Positions 1-10,157 of a stretch of 64,000 nucleotides of DNA are shown here, piece after piece. The translations under genes were made by a program, and so were the position numbers. The stretch comes from Alphaproteobacteria bacterium. GTDB lineage: Bacteria > Pseudomonadota > Alphaproteobacteria > Micavibrionales > Micavibrionaceae. The stretch lies in NCBI GenBank assembly GCA_002690045.1, contig NZDE01000012.1, forward strand, positions 372,001-436,000, read 5' to 3'. The number at the start of each line of letters is the position of its first letter. The stretch's first letter is position 1. The notes under the pieces were generated by a model, which saw nothing but the letters and a program-made list of their open reading frames with translations, did not search any database and had not been told where the DNA came from.

Positions 1-197
1 GTTACAATAAAGCGCGAGTCGATCAAAGACCCATTATCAAGCGCAACAGCTTTAAAAATTTCTGATAGTCGGCCTTCACTACCCAGCGCCGCAAAATAAG
101 GCGCAAGACGCACAGCCTCCCCCGCAGCTGCTTCGGTAAAATCCGCTTGATACGCCGCAGCCAGACGACCATGAAAATTATTCTGTAAATAGAGCAT
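1..197 (-). CDS. Partial hypothetical protein (N-terminal part)
   Basis: An open frame on the minus strand starts at the ATG at 197 and runs off the left edge with 65 codons visible. An in-frame TAG lies just upstream, so the start cannot be much further out. The peptide is Ala-rich and looks helical, with no signal peptide or recognisable motif. No good ribosome binding site is visible. It lies downstream of the adhesin terminator and is probably transcribed separately. I do not recognise the family, and with only the first 65 residues no function can be proposed. Confidence 0.5.
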   Translation of the reverse strand, partial: MLYLQNNFHGRLAAAYQADFTEAAAGEAVRLAPYFAALGSEGRLSEIFKAVALDNGSLIDSRFIV

Positions 198-231
198 GCC
201 GCACTATAGAAAACTCGTGCAAGGAATTCAA

Positions 232-262
232 GAATAAAAAAGCCGGCGCGATGGCCGGCTTT
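232..262 (-). terminator. Rho-independent terminator of the giant adhesin gene
   Basis: The arms AAAGCCGGC (239-247) and GCCGGCTTT (254-262) form a 9-bp stem with a 6-nt loop. On the minus strand the stem is followed by a run of T. It lies 27 bp past the adhesin stop codon, where a terminator would be expected. Confidence 0.85.
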
Positions 263-288
263 TAAGTCCCATGAACTTGTTTTTATAA

Positions 289-3200
289 TTATGCGACAAG
301 TAGGCTTGCGATAAGGTCGTTGATATCAAGATCAACGCCATCAAGATTGGCAATGTTTGTCGCGTTGCTTGCATTACCGCTACCGTTTGTATCAACAGAA
401 ACGATTGTGCCGCCATTGCCGTTATCATTTGTGAATACAAAATCTTCAATAGATTGTGTTATTGGATCTGTGATTGAGATCAGCTGTGATAGGTCTAGAG
501 AATCTTCACCAACGGTGAAATCCATAATGTCATCAACACCATCAGTGATTGCCTCAAACAAGAAGACATCATCACCGCTGCCGCCATAAAGCACATCATT
601 GCCCGCGCCGCCAGAGATTACATCATTACCTTCTTGACCAAAGATCACATCGTTGCCTTCGCCACCAGAGATCACATCATCACCACCAGTGCGGCCAGAG
701 CCTGTGGAGGTCACTGTTTCTTCAGCAAGCTCTTCTGCATTTGCTTTGATGTAAGCAAGTGTATCTTCACGATCCCAGTTAGCTGTTGTGCCTTCACCGT
801 TTTCTAAACGTTCAAAAACGTCCCAACCCGTGCCATCAGTCACATTCAAACCTTCAAGCGCCGCAAGAACATCTGTGTTCAAGCTGTCACCGAAGATCAA
901 GTCTTCACCTGCACCGCCGATGATTTCATCACCGCCAACGCCTGTTAGACCGCTGATTGGGCTAGAGTCTTTTAGCGCCGCAGTTAAGTCATCAGGGTCT
1001 GTGATGTTCAGTGAATCACCATCTGAGTCGATGAGGTCAATACGGCCAAGGGCTGTATCACCAAGCTGAATGCCAACGCCGATAACTTCTGTGCTCAACG
1101 CTTTGATCATCGCCGCTTCGTCTGTGCCGTCGCTGCCTGTATATTCACCAACAGCTTCTGAACCACCGCTTGTGCCACCGCTCGCGTTCACATAAGCATT
1201 TGGCGCACCATCAGAGATGAAGTATGTATATGTTTCTGCATCGCCGCCAAGCGCTGCATTTGGTGTTTCAAGCCAGCTAATTGCACTTTGCAAAGCTGAT
1301 TCATAGTTAGTTACGCCACCAGTTTGCATGTCATTAATCAACCAGTCAACCAATGCATCTGCACTTGCTTGGTCAGTGATATCAAATGTCGCCGATGTAC
1401 GCGCTGTATTACCGAATGGGACAATATGCACGCGAATTGCACCGTTATCATAAGCCGCCAAATCATCAGACAAGCTCTCAACCGCTGCGATAAGTTTATT
1501 TAGGCGTGATGACCCCGTTTTACTGCCCATAGAGCCCGATGTATCAAGGATCAATACAAAGTTATAATCCTGTGGTTCAGCCGGAATAAATGTTGACCCG
1601 CCAACATCACCAACCAATACATCAGATGCATGACCGCCTGTGATGATACCATTTTCACCGCCAACGGCGTAATATGTATCTTCACCCGCAACATCATCAA
1701 CATTCTCACCCACCAAGAATTTAGGGAAGCAAGATTTGATTGCCAATTCTGCTGTATCACTATCACCATCGCTATCTGTTAATGTATATTCAAATACATC
1801 GCCAACACAGCCGATACATTCAGTTGTTACTGTTGTTGTCAGGTTGCTTGCATCATACCAACCTTGCGCACATGTTTCCCACTGCGTTAGGTAACCATTG
1901 GCATCATAATCAGTCACAATGTCAGCCACTGGATGCAACCAGATGCCTAAGCTCTGGTCGAAACCAAGGCCAGTCCAATCCGCCGCATCGCCATAATCAG
2001 GCACGTGGTTTTGAATGAAGTCCGCATTCAATGTGAAGCTGTACACATGGTTGCCATTCGCATCAGTAGTCGCTGTGATTGATGAGAACGGGCTGTTCGC
2101 ACCAAGTGATGACGCGATTTGATCCGCTGGCTGAATACCACCCGCTGCCGAGCCATCTTTCCAGCTTGTCTGTGTGTTCAGGCCGTTATACGCATAAGCC
2201 GAAACTACAGGAGATGCATTTGTTGAAGACGCATCAAAGTAGAATAGCGCCAATTCACCTGAGCCTTTAGGGTTCGGGCCATCATTCAATGCCAATGTGA
2301 AGCCTTCAGTCGTACGACCATAAGGATCAGCAATAGTCATCTCAAATGTGAATTCATGCGTATCTTCGTTATATGTTGTTGCCACATTCTTGATGTCACC
2401 ACCCGCATCACTGCCTGGAGGGTTATCTTTAGAGAATGTATATGTTGTTTCTTTTGACATGATGTCATCACGAAGTTCATATGTATATTCACCTGTCGCA
2501 TCAATTGTCAGTTTACCGTAGTTACCATCAATGACGAGATCACCTGATGTTGGCACCTGGTAAACATTGCCTTCAAATTTCACAGATGTCACTGTGTTAT
2601 CCATATCAGCACTTAATTCGTCATTTGATGTCACAACATTGCCTGTTGCTGTGTCTGTAAGACCTGCATCAATCTCGATCATGTCATCATTTGCGATTGG
2701 GCGATCATCAATAATGCAAATATCAATTGTGTCTTGCGCAGTCATACCAAATTCATCTGTTACTTCGACTTTAAAGTCTAGGTCGATAACATCTGCAGAA
2801 TTAACATCTGCATGATCTAGCGTTTCAAAAAGTTCAAATGTGTATGTTTCATTTGCTTCATCAATTGAAAGTTCAAACACTGTTGTTGCACCCGCTGTAC
2901 CAACGAAGCTGTTACCAACAATTGCAACTGTGACCGCCACACCGTTATGTGACAATGTTGGCGCTGTTGAGGAACCAGAGAATGAGAAGCTGCCATCAAC
3001 AGGTTTAATTGAAACAACACTGCCATTTTCACCAGAAATGTTCAGCTTACCCGAAACAACTGGGCCCATTGGAAGGTCTTCAGTTACACAGTTATCTTCA
3101 ACATTGATCGATGGCGGGTTAAGTGCATCAACAATTTTTGTAATTGTTAAGACAGCTTCATTTGTATCATCATCACCATCGATAAGTTCATATGTGAATT

Positions 3201-6200
3201 TATCAACTAAAGTTGCGCCCGTCGCGTAATCAACATTCTGATCCCAGTCTGCATGCAATGTATATGTATAAGTGCCATTTGCGTTGAGCGTTAGGTCACC
3301 ATAATCACCGACATAGTGAGAGACAAGTGCCACTGAATTATCATCATCAGCACTTAGAATATCTGCGCCTGCGCCGTTATCTACAAGGACATCACCTGTT
3401 GCGACAGTTTCACCATCACCAAGCGTATCAAAGTCATTCTTCGCCTCTGGCAAGGAGTCAATAACGTCAACATTGATTGTATCTGTTGCTGTGAAGCCAA
3501 AAGCGTCCGTCACTTTCACATCGAAAGACACTGTGATTTCGTCAGCTGCGCCGACAACTTCATGGTCGAATGTTTCAAGCAATGTGAATGTGTAAGTCGG
3601 GTTAAGCGTATCAGGATTTAGCGTCAATTCAAAGACCTTCACTGCACCAGCCATACCTGTGAACGTGTCACCAACAAGTGTTGTGACAATCGGTGTGCCT
3701 TGGAATGTGAATGCGCCATTTTCAAGTGAACCAGACGCGGCGAATGTACCATCAACAAATTCGATGTCCGTAACACCACCATTTGCGCCAGAAACATTAA
3801 TGTCACCTGTTTTAGATGGGTCAGCATTGCGAAGCTCTTTAAGCTCAACATCTTCACCAGAAATTGTTGGTGCATAAAGCTTATCTACTGATTTGAAGAA
3901 CTCAATATTGGCTGTGTCGGTATCTGTATCACCGTCAATCAATGTATATTCAAATGTATCAAGCTCGTATGTGCCGCCAGTTGTGTAATCAACGCCGCCG
4001 ACAACATTTGATGCCCAATCTGTGTGCAGTGTATATGTATAAGACCCGTTCGCATAAAGTGTCATATCACCAAATGTACCTGTGTAGGTCTTCGCGATAG
4101 CAAGGTTATTATCATCCGCACTGAAGGTATCTTGGTCATTTGTCAAAACATTGCCTGTGATGCTTGTTTCGTCATCCGCTAATGTTGCGCTGTCGTCTTC
4201 TGCGACTGGCAGGTCATCAACGATTTTCACATCAATTGTGTCCGTCGCGCTCAAACCATAATCATCTGTTACTTTCACTTGGAAAGATAGTGTGATGTCA
4301 TCCGCAACGTTTTCAACTTCGTGATCCAAAGTTTCAAACAATGTGAATGTGTATGTGTTGTTTGCGTTCAATGTCAGTTCAAAGACCTTATCTGCGCCAG
4401 CCATACCTGTATATGTGTTACCAGAGAATGATGTCGTGATCGCTGTGCCTTTGAAAGATAGCGTATTATTTTCCAAAGAACCTGACGCATTGAATGTACC
4501 TGTGAATTCGATTTTATCCACGCCGCCATTCGCACCAGAAACCGCTAGACCGCCTGTTTCACTTGGGTCAGCATCGCGCTCTTCATAAAGAACCTTATCT
4601 GTTGCTTCCAATGTTGGCGGGGTTAGCGCGTTAACGATTTTTGTAAAATCAATTGTTGTTGTTGATGTATCGCCATCACCATCTGTAAGCGTGTATGAGA
4701 AATTATCTGTAAGGTTGTGGCTCTTGCTGTAATCCAAGCCTGCATCCCAGTTTGCGCGTAATGTGTAAATATATGTGCCATCTGCAAATAACTGAAGGTC
4801 ACCATAAGTGCCTGCAAGGCTAGATGCCGCAGAAACATCATTTGTTTCATCCGCACTTAAGTGGTCAGCGCCATTGCCGTTATCATCAAGCACACTGCCT
4901 GTCGCAGAGAAGACACCATCAGCTAATGTCACGCTATCTGCGTTTGCTGTTGGGTTATCATCAATAACTTTTGTTGTCACAGTTGTTGTTGTGCTTAGGC
5001 CGAACTCATCAGTCACAACCACATCAAACACAAGGTTCATTTGGCTGTCTGAAACTTCACCTTCTTCGTGGTCTAAAGGCGCATATTGTGTGTATGTATA
5101 TTCAAACTTACCTGTCGTCGCGTTCTGTGTGAAGACAACATCAAAGACGACTTCACCCGACGCAAGCTTACCAATGACATTACCGTTCTGTTCAGAAACT
5201 GTAACATCCTGACCATTTGATTTTAAGCTGCCGATAAGGTTGCTTGTGTAAGAATCTGCATATTCAACAGACACGATCGTACCATTCGGGCTTGTTGCAT
5301 CAACTGTGCTGCCTGCTGTCAATGTGTTCACATCGTCAAGTGGTGCATCTTCTGTGACGGTCACTTCTGAAGGGTCTGCGTCTGGATCAGGCAATTTGTT
5401 GAAGTCTTTGCTGAATGTGATATTCGCAATATCTTGGTCGCCATCGCCATCTTTTAGCGCGTAAGAGAATGTATCCAATACATATGTGCCGTTTGCGCCA
5501 TAGTTTACATTCGCAAGCTCCGCCCAGTTGTTATATAGGGAATAGCTATAATCGCCATTCGCATCAACAACAAATTCACCATATGTGCCTGATACTACAT
5601 AACCAGTAACAAGGTTGTCTGCATCCGCGCTGAATAGGTCATTATCTGTCACGTCACCTGTGATTAAGTTTTGGCCATCAGCCAAAGTAACCGTATCATC
5701 AATTGCGTCTGGGTTATCATCATTCACATAGGCTGTGATTGTGCTGTCGATTGTTAGACCATATTCATCGGTGATTGTAATGCCGAACTCAAGGCTCATT
5801 TGGTCATCAGATGCTGCGCCTTCTGCGTGGTCTAATGTTTTATATTGTGTGTATTCATATTCAAAGATACCGCCTGTATTTGTGATGACAACATCAAATA
5901 CTGTTTCACCAGTAGCGTTCGTGCCAACCAAACCTGTTGCTGTTTGTGTAACGGTAACAAGCGAACCATTTGATGTTAGCGTACCTACATTTGTGTTAAG
6001 CGCGCCGTTATATTCAACAGAAACAATATCGCCATTCGGGCTGTAGGCGAGAACAGAATTATCGTCAGAGATAATTTTGACTTTGCCTGTGCCTTGATCT
6101 AGATCTTCTGTCACATTCACAGAATTTGGCTCAGCTTCTAACGGTGGAAGCGCCGCGACATAACCATCAAAGCTTAATGTTGCTGTATCGCTATCGCCGT

Positions 6201-7722
6201 CAGCATCTGTATATGTATATGTGAATGTATCAAAATCGTATGTTGCACTTACACTGTAATCAACACCCGCAAGAGCATCCCAGTTATTATAAAGTGTGTA
6301 CGTAAATTCGCCATCTGCATCAATTTCAAGTGAACCGAATGTACCTGCAATTGTTGTTACGCCTTTACCGTCAACATCCGTTACTGTTGATGTAATGTCA
6401 TCACTATCTGTATCTGCGCCGCCTGTGTTAACGCCCGTGATAACATTGCCTGTTACATCTAAATCAGTAAATGGTGTCATGGACACATGGTCATCAGCCG
6501 CAACTGGAACGCTGTCGATCACATCAATTGTGAATGTACCTGTCGCGGTATCGCCCGCGCCATCAACCGCTGCGATGCCGAATTCAAGTGTAATTACATC
6601 TGTTGGATTTGATGGGTCTGCATGGTCGATACCATCATGTATAATAAAGTCAAAGCCACCTTGGTCATCAAATGTGATTGTGAATACTGCGCGGCCACCT
6701 GCGGTTGCGCCTTCATAACCATTTGCTGTTGCTGTAACGATAACAGCTTCACCCAATGACGTTAAAGTGCCGCCCGCAACTGAACCAGATGCAGAGAAGC
6801 CCGCACCGCCCGGTGTAATTGAACCGAAACCATCCGCATCAAAGAAAACTGGAACTGTGCCGTTTAATGTTGATGGCGCAGCTGGAATTTCGTTCACAAA
6901 TTCTTCGCTAAAGCCAATTTCTGGCGGCGTTACAAGACGTTCAGGCGCGTCTTCTTGTGGAAGAACACGGTCTTGAGAAAATTCAATGCCATATTGCAAT
7001 GCTGTTGGATCGATTGGACCAATTTCATTTAATGGTGAAACTTGTTCAGAAGAGAAAGTTGAGCCAAAACCAAAACCGCCACGCGAACCTGGCGCCGCGC
7101 CTTCACCAGCCGCAGGTTCAATTGTTGCCAATTGTTCCGCAACATCACCTGATGCAGGCTCAACAGCCGCAACTTGCTGCGCTTCACTATCCATTGTTGG
7201 GGATTGCACATCTTCTTCAACCGCCGCGAACACATCGTCACTTGCAGATTGCATCAAAAGCATGTCCATATTCACAACTTCACCATTTAGAAGCTGAATG
7301 GCTTCAACGCCATTTACACCTGAAACGATAACAGAGCCCGTTTCACCCATATCTATTGTAAGCACATCACCCTGATGCGTTAGCTTGGCATTTGTGAGGT
7401 CTAGATCAAGCTGCATAATTGATCCATCAGCCATATTGTATGTTTCCATACCACCACTTGGCATAGCGATTGTTTGCACGTTATATGTCGTTAGGCCATT
7501 CCAAGATTCACCGGCTTCAAGCGCATTAATAAGTGAGGAGATTTCAAGCGCTTTACCATCGTTAAATATAATGTAGTTTTGATCCGAATTTTGCAGATCC
7601 AAATCTGCGTATCCAACGACCGTGCCATCATTTAGCATGATTTCCAGCATATTTTCGCCGCCCAGTCTAATTTCCTGAACGTCTGATTGTGCAAAATTTA
7701 CATTTATTGATGAATTGGCCAT
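289..7722 (-). CDS. Giant type I-secreted repeat adhesin with VWA and RTX domains
   Basis: A 2477-residue acidic, Cys-poor protein, probably a large surface adhesin exported by a type I (LapBC/TolC-like) secretion system. Residues 1-160 form a compact N-terminal domain. An Ala/Glu/Pro linker with PAAG at 203-206 follows. Residues about 290-2005 hold six tandem units of about 250 residues; each pairs a T1SS-143/DUF5801-like sandwich with a VCBS/cadherin-like sandwich, joined by D-[DS]-x-P linkers. A VWA domain with MIDAS motif DTSGSMG starts near 2050. RTX nonapeptides (GGxGNDVI type) lie near 2345-2390. The last 80 residues resemble a type I secretion target domain. There is no Sec signal peptide, as expected for this route. 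GAGGAG stands 8 nt before the ATG. No secretion ABC transporter or LapG/LapD gene is in the window. The architecture is clear; ligand and function are inferred. Confidence 0.9.
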   Translation of the reverse strand: MANSSINVNFAQSDVQEIRLGGENMLEIMLNDGTVVGYADLDLQNSDQNYIIFNDGKALEISSLINALEAGESWNGLTTYNVQTIAMPSGGMETYNMADGSIMQLDLDLTNAKLTHQGDVLTIDMGETGSVIVSGVNGVEAIQLLNGEVVNMDMLLMQSASDDVFAAVEEDVQSPTMDSEAQQVAAVEPASGDVAEQLATIEPAAGEGAAPGSRGGFGFGSTFSSEQVSPLNEIGPIDPTALQYGIEFSQDRVLPQEDAPERLVTPPEIGFSEEFVNEIPAAPSTLNGTVPVFFDADGFGSITPGGAGFSASGSVAGGTLTSLGEAVIVTATANGYEGATAGGRAVFTITFDDQGGFDFIIHDGIDHADPSNPTDVITLEFGIAAVDGAGDTATGTFTIDVIDSVPVAADDHVSMTPFTDLDVTGNVITGVNTGGADTDSDDITSTVTDVDGKGVTTIAGTFGSLEIDADGEFTYTLYNNWDALAGVDYSVSATYDFDTFTYTYTDADGDSDTATLSFDGYVAALPPLEAEPNSVNVTEDLDQGTGKVKIISDDNSVLAYSPNGDIVSVEYNGALNTNVGTLTSNGSLVTVTQTATGLVGTNATGETVFDVVITNTGGIFEYEYTQYKTLDHAEGAASDDQMSLEFGITITDEYGLTIDSTITAYVNDDNPDAIDDTVTLADGQNLITGDVTDNDLFSADADNLVTGYVVSGTYGEFVVDANGDYSYSLYNNWAELANVNYGANGTYVLDTFSYALKDGDGDQDIANITFSKDFNKLPDPDADPSEVTVTEDAPLDDVNTLTAGSTVDATSPNGTIVSVEYADSYTSNLIGSLKSNGQDVTVSEQNGNVIGKLASGEVVFDVVFTQNATTGKFEYTYTQYAPLDHEEGEVSDSQMNLVFDVVVTDEFGLSTTTTVTTKVIDDNPTANADSVTLADGVFSATGSVLDDNGNGADHLSADETNDVSAASSLAGTYGDLQLFADGTYIYTLRANWDAGLDYSKSHNLTDNFSYTLTDGDGDTSTTTIDFTKIVNALTPPTLEATDKVLYEERDADPSETGGLAVSGANGGVDKIEFTGTFNASGSLENNTLSFKGTAITTSFSGNTYTGMAGADKVFELTLNANNTYTFTLFETLDHEVENVADDITLSFQVKVTDDYGLSATDTIDVKIVDDLPVAEDDSATLADDETSITGNVLTNDQDTFSADDNNLAIAKTYTGTFGDMTLYANGSYTYTLHTDWASNVVGGVDYTTGGTYELDTFEYTLIDGDTDTDTANIEFFKSVDKLYAPTISGEDVELKELRNADPSKTGDINVSGANGGVTDIEFVDGTFAASGSLENGAFTFQGTPIVTTLVGDTFTGMAGAVKVFELTLNPDTLNPTYTFTLLETFDHEVVGAADEITVSFDVKVTDAFGFTATDTINVDVIDSLPEAKNDFDTLGDGETVATGDVLVDNGAGADILSADDDNSVALVSHYVGDYGDLTLNANGTYTYTLHADWDQNVDYATGATLVDKFTYELIDGDDDTNEAVLTITKIVDALNPPSINVEDNCVTEDLPMGPVVSGKLNISGENGSVVSIKPVDGSFSFSGSSTAPTLSHNGVAVTVAIVGNSFVGTAGATTVFELSIDEANETYTFELFETLDHADVNSADVIDLDFKVEVTDEFGMTAQDTIDICIIDDRPIANDDMIEIDAGLTDTATGNVVTSNDELSADMDNTVTSVKFEGNVYQVPTSGDLVIDGNYGKLTIDATGEYTYELRDDIMSKETTYTFSKDNPPGSDAGGDIKNVATTYNEDTHEFTFEMTIADPYGRTTEGFTLALNDGPNPKGSGELALFYFDASSTNASPVVSAYAYNGLNTQTSWKDGSAAGGIQPADQIASSLGANSPFSSITATTDANGNHVYSFTLNADFIQNHVPDYGDAADWTGLGFDQSLGIWLHPVADIVTDYDANGYLTQWETCAQGWYDASNLTTTVTTECIGCVGDVFEYTLTDSDGDSDTAELAIKSCFPKFLVGENVDDVAGEDTYYAVGGENGIITGGHASDVLVGDVGGSTFIPAEPQDYNFVLILDTSGSMGSKTGSSRLNKLIAAVESLSDDLAAYDNGAIRVHIVPFGNTARTSATFDITDQASADALVDWLINDMQTGGVTNYESALQSAISWLETPNAALGGDAETYTYFISDGAPNAYVNASGGTSGGSEAVGEYTGSDGTDEAAMIKALSTEVIGVGIQLGDTALGRIDLIDSDGDSLNITDPDDLTAALKDSSPISGLTGVGGDEIIGGAGEDLIFGDSLNTDVLAALEGLNVTDGTGWDVFERLENGEGTTANWDREDTLAYIKANAEELAEETVTSTGSGRTGGDDVISGGEGNDVIFGQEGNDVISGGAGNDVLYGGSGDDVFLFEAITDGVDDIMDFTVGEDSLDLSQLISITDPITQSIEDFVFTNDNGNGGTIVSVDTNGSGNASNATNIANLDGVDLDINDLIASLLVA
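2480..6850 (-). repeat. Six tandem ~750-bp coding repeats in the adhesin
   Basis: Inter-repeat linkers encoding D-[DS]-x-P followed by A-x-[DN]-D-like residues recur near 6512, 5713, 4956, 4213, 3459 and 2705. The spacing is about 800, 757, 743, 754 and 754 bp. Each unit carries a Thr-Glu-Asp start, an LDHxE/A motif and a D-G-D-x-D motif before the next linker. The copies have clearly diverged at DNA level, so they are old duplications under selection. The last unit is interrupted by an extra domain (about 1830-2480). Confidence 0.85.
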
Positions 7723-7817
7723 TTATTTTCTCCTCACAACGGCAATCGCTTACATATAGCTTTTAAAAAACCTAATATTATTGCATCGCATTTGGTATTT
7801 GCATAAAACGTGCCATA

Positions 7818-7877
7818 TTGTTTAAACAAATATTTTCATGCATTTTTTACATGATGCATGCCAAATTAACGATGCAT
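7818..7877. promoter_or_regulatory. Palindrome and ATGCAT repeats upstream of the adhesin
   Basis: The 258-bp gap between the adhesin and the aldehyde dehydrogenase is AT-rich. It holds a perfect 12-bp palindrome TTGTTTAAACAA (7818-7829) and three copies of the palindrome ATGCAT at 7838-7843, 7854-7859 and 7872-7877. All lie 96-155 bp upstream of the adhesin start. They may be operators or part of the adhesin promoter; no regulator is assigned. Confidence 0.35.
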
Positions 7878-7980
7878 TAGGTGCAAATTAATTTAGAAGT
7901 TAACAGTTTTTTAATCTATTTTGAGAGAGGAGTCAAATAAAAATTATGTTAAATGGCTAAAAACTTATATTCAAAGGGGC

Positions 7981-9435
7981 TCATGCCTTACAAATAAATT
8001 TTGTGACCATAAAATTCTTGAGCGAATCATACCCACCTTCACGCCCTATACCAGATTGTTTTACACCACCAAAAGGTATAGATGCATCAGAGATTCGTGT
8101 TTCATTTATACCAACCATACCAAATTGCAACGCCTTAGCTAGCCCCGTTGAAAGCTTACTATCTTTAGCATAGATATAGGCCGCCAAACCATAATCCGTC
8201 TCATTAGCTTTCTGCACAACATCTTCATACGAATCAAATTTATATACACAGGCAATTGGACCAAAGATTTCTTGTTGTGTGGCAGAGCAATCTTCTGCGC
8301 AAGCGTAAACCATAGGCGGCAAAAACGACCAAGTCAGCCCCGGTTGTGCCGCATAAATTTTCTGCGCGCCCTCAGAATCTAGTTTTTTGATAAAATTTTG
8401 CACATTTTGTTGCGCACGTTCGTTTATCAACGGCCCAATTTCAACACCATCTTCAAAGCCATTGCCAATTTTAGCCGCACGCACACGCGCAACGAAACGT
8501 TCCATGAAGACATCATATATATCCGCATGCACATAGATACGGTTTGCGCATATACATGTTTGACCGGCATTGCGAAATTTGCTGGCAAACGCGCCCTCTA
8601 CTGCTTTGTCCAAATCTGCATCTGCGCAAATGATAAATGGCGCATTACCGCCCAGCTCCAATGATAATTTGGTCACATTCTGCGCACTGGATGCAATCAA
8701 TGTTTTTCCTATTGCTGTTGACCCCGTAAAACTTACCATGCGCACACGCTTGTCACTAAAAACAACGTCGGAAAATTCAGCAGCGCCTTCACGATTTGTA
8801 ATGACCAGCGCAAATAAGCCCCTTGGTATACCTGCATCATAAGCAAGCTTCGCCAGAGCAATCGCTGAGAGCGGCGTATCCTCAGCTGGCTTCAATATCA
8901 CCCCGCACCCTGCTGCCAAAGCAGGGGCAACCTTGCGTGTAATCATAGCGCTTGGGAAGTTCCATGGCGTAATCGCCGCCACGACACCGACTGGCTCATA
9001 ATGCACTTCGTTCAGCGCGCCATTTATATGCGATTTTTCTTCGTAGCCATTTTTGCGTTCACACAGCCCCGCCGACCATAAAATATTTTTTAATGATGAT
9101 GAAATTTCAGCCTTTGCTTCACTTAAAGGCTTCCCTTGCTCCAAGGTTAATAATGCCGCCAACTCACCTTCATGCTTCTGTGCCAAATCATGCCATTTGC
9201 GCAATATATTTTGACGAGCCGATGCCGTCATTTCCGCCCAAAGCGCCTGCGCAATAGAAACTTGATCAATTTTAGCGCATATCTGCGCCTTTGTCGTTAT
9301 CGCCAAGGACGCTATCAATGCGCCTGTCGCAGGGTCATCTACTGACAACGCATGAGCACCATCGCGCGCCATCCATGATGACTGCCCGTGCAATATTGTA
9401 TCCAAAAACTTCAACGCAAAACACGCCCCACTCAT
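7981..9435 (-). CDS. gabD: NAD(P)-dependent succinate-semialdehyde dehydrogenase
   Basis: A 484-residue aldehyde dehydrogenase superfamily protein of normal length, predicted to oxidise succinate semialdehyde to succinate at the end of GABA breakdown. Visible motifs are the oxyanion-hole TPWNFP (156-161), KPAED, the Rossmann FTGST loop (236-240), the general base Glu260 in LELGGNAP and the nucleophile Cys294 in GQTC. The GQTCICANR context is typical of the GabD branch. No GABA transaminase or transporter gene is adjacent, so the physiological substrate is not fixed by context; a related semialdehyde or aldehyde remains possible. It is transcribed divergently from the response regulator on its right. 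Confidence 0.85.
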   Translation of the reverse strand: MSGACFALKFLDTILHGQSSWMARDGAHALSVDDPATGALIASLAITTKAQICAKIDQVSIAQALWAEMTASARQNILRKWHDLAQKHEGELAALLTLEQGKPLSEAKAEISSSLKNILWSAGLCERKNGYEEKSHINGALNEVHYEPVGVVAAITPWNFPSAMITRKVAPALAAGCGVILKPAEDTPLSAIALAKLAYDAGIPRGLFALVITNREGAAEFSDVVFSDKRVRMVSFTGSTAIGKTLIASSAQNVTKLSLELGGNAPFIICADADLDKAVEGAFASKFRNAGQTCICANRIYVHADIYDVFMERFVARVRAAKIGNGFEDGVEIGPLINERAQQNVQNFIKKLDSEGAQKIYAAQPGLTWSFLPPMVYACAEDCSATQQEIFGPIACVYKFDSYEDVVQKANETDYGLAAYIYAKDSKLSTGLAKALQFGMVGINETRISDASIPFGGVKQSGIGREGGYDSLKNFMVTKFICKA

Positions 9436-9555
9436 AACCTTTACCTTTTACACTTTATTTGCTAAAATATACGTGTGTATGATATTCATAATGCTATTTA
9501 AAGTAATATAATTTATTACTCTTACTTGTTTAAGTGTTTTTTCAAAGCGAATGCT

Positions 9556-10068
9556 ATGGGGTTAAAATTTGATAAAATAAGTGTATTGGTCGTTGACGAT
9601 ACAATATCTATGCGGAATTTAATAACGTCCGTGCTCGAGGCACTTGGCGTTGGTAAGGTATTTCAAGCAAGCAACGGTGAACAGGGGTACAATATTTTTT
9701 GCCAACAAAACCCTGACATTGTTCTGGTTGACTGGCTGATGGAACCTATGAACGGCATAGAGCTGACACAAAAAATCCGCACCACGCCAGGCTCCCCAAA
9801 TAAAATGGTTCCCATTATACTCGTCACCGGATACAGCGCCCGCCCGCGCGTTGAAGAAGCGCGAGACTGCGGTGTAACTGAATTCCTTGTTAAGCCTTTC
9901 GCCGCCACGGACCTTACGCGCCGCCTGCAGCATGTTGTTAATAATCCACGTAACTTCATTGATTATAACGGTTATTTTGGCCCAGATCGTCGGCGCAAGG
10001 CCGATGAAAATTATGATGGCCCACGCCGTCGCGAAGACGACTTTGATGATGCGTGGAGCGTAGGTTAA
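9556..10068 (+). CDS. Single-domain CheY-like response regulator
   Basis: A 170-residue receiver protein. The acidic pocket is Asp14-Asp15, the phospho-acceptor is Asp59 (VLVDW), followed by the switch Thr in LVTG and the Lys in LVKPF. After the receiver comes a short basic/acidic tail with two RRR/RRRE clusters (GPDRRRK, GPRRRED) and no DNA-binding domain, so it likely acts by protein contact. A TTG at 9526 would add 10 residues; the ATG at 9556 is preferred because the receiver begins right after it. The next gene follows 89 bp downstream on the same strand and may be a functional partner. No cognate kinase is adjacent. Confidence 0.85.
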   Translation: MGLKFDKISVLVVDDTISMRNLITSVLEALGVGKVFQASNGEQGYNIFCQQNPDIVLVDWLMEPMNGIELTQKIRTTPGSPNKMVPIILVTGYSARPRVEEARDCGVTEFLVKPFAATDLTRRLQHVVNNPRNFIDYNGYFGPDRRRKADENYDGPRRREDDFDDAWSVG

Positions 10069-10157
10069 CCTTTTTTAAAGGCTTTATCTGTAATTTTAAT
10101 AAACGTATAATTGCGTCTATAAGGCACAATTATCCAACAAATAGGATCAAGGGTATA

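Noticed and set aside
320-7576. Many plus-strand open frames inside the adhesin gene
   Set aside because: They are antisense to a strongly supported gene, repeat with its internal repeat units and give low-complexity Ser/Thr/Pro or His-rich peptides without binding sites.
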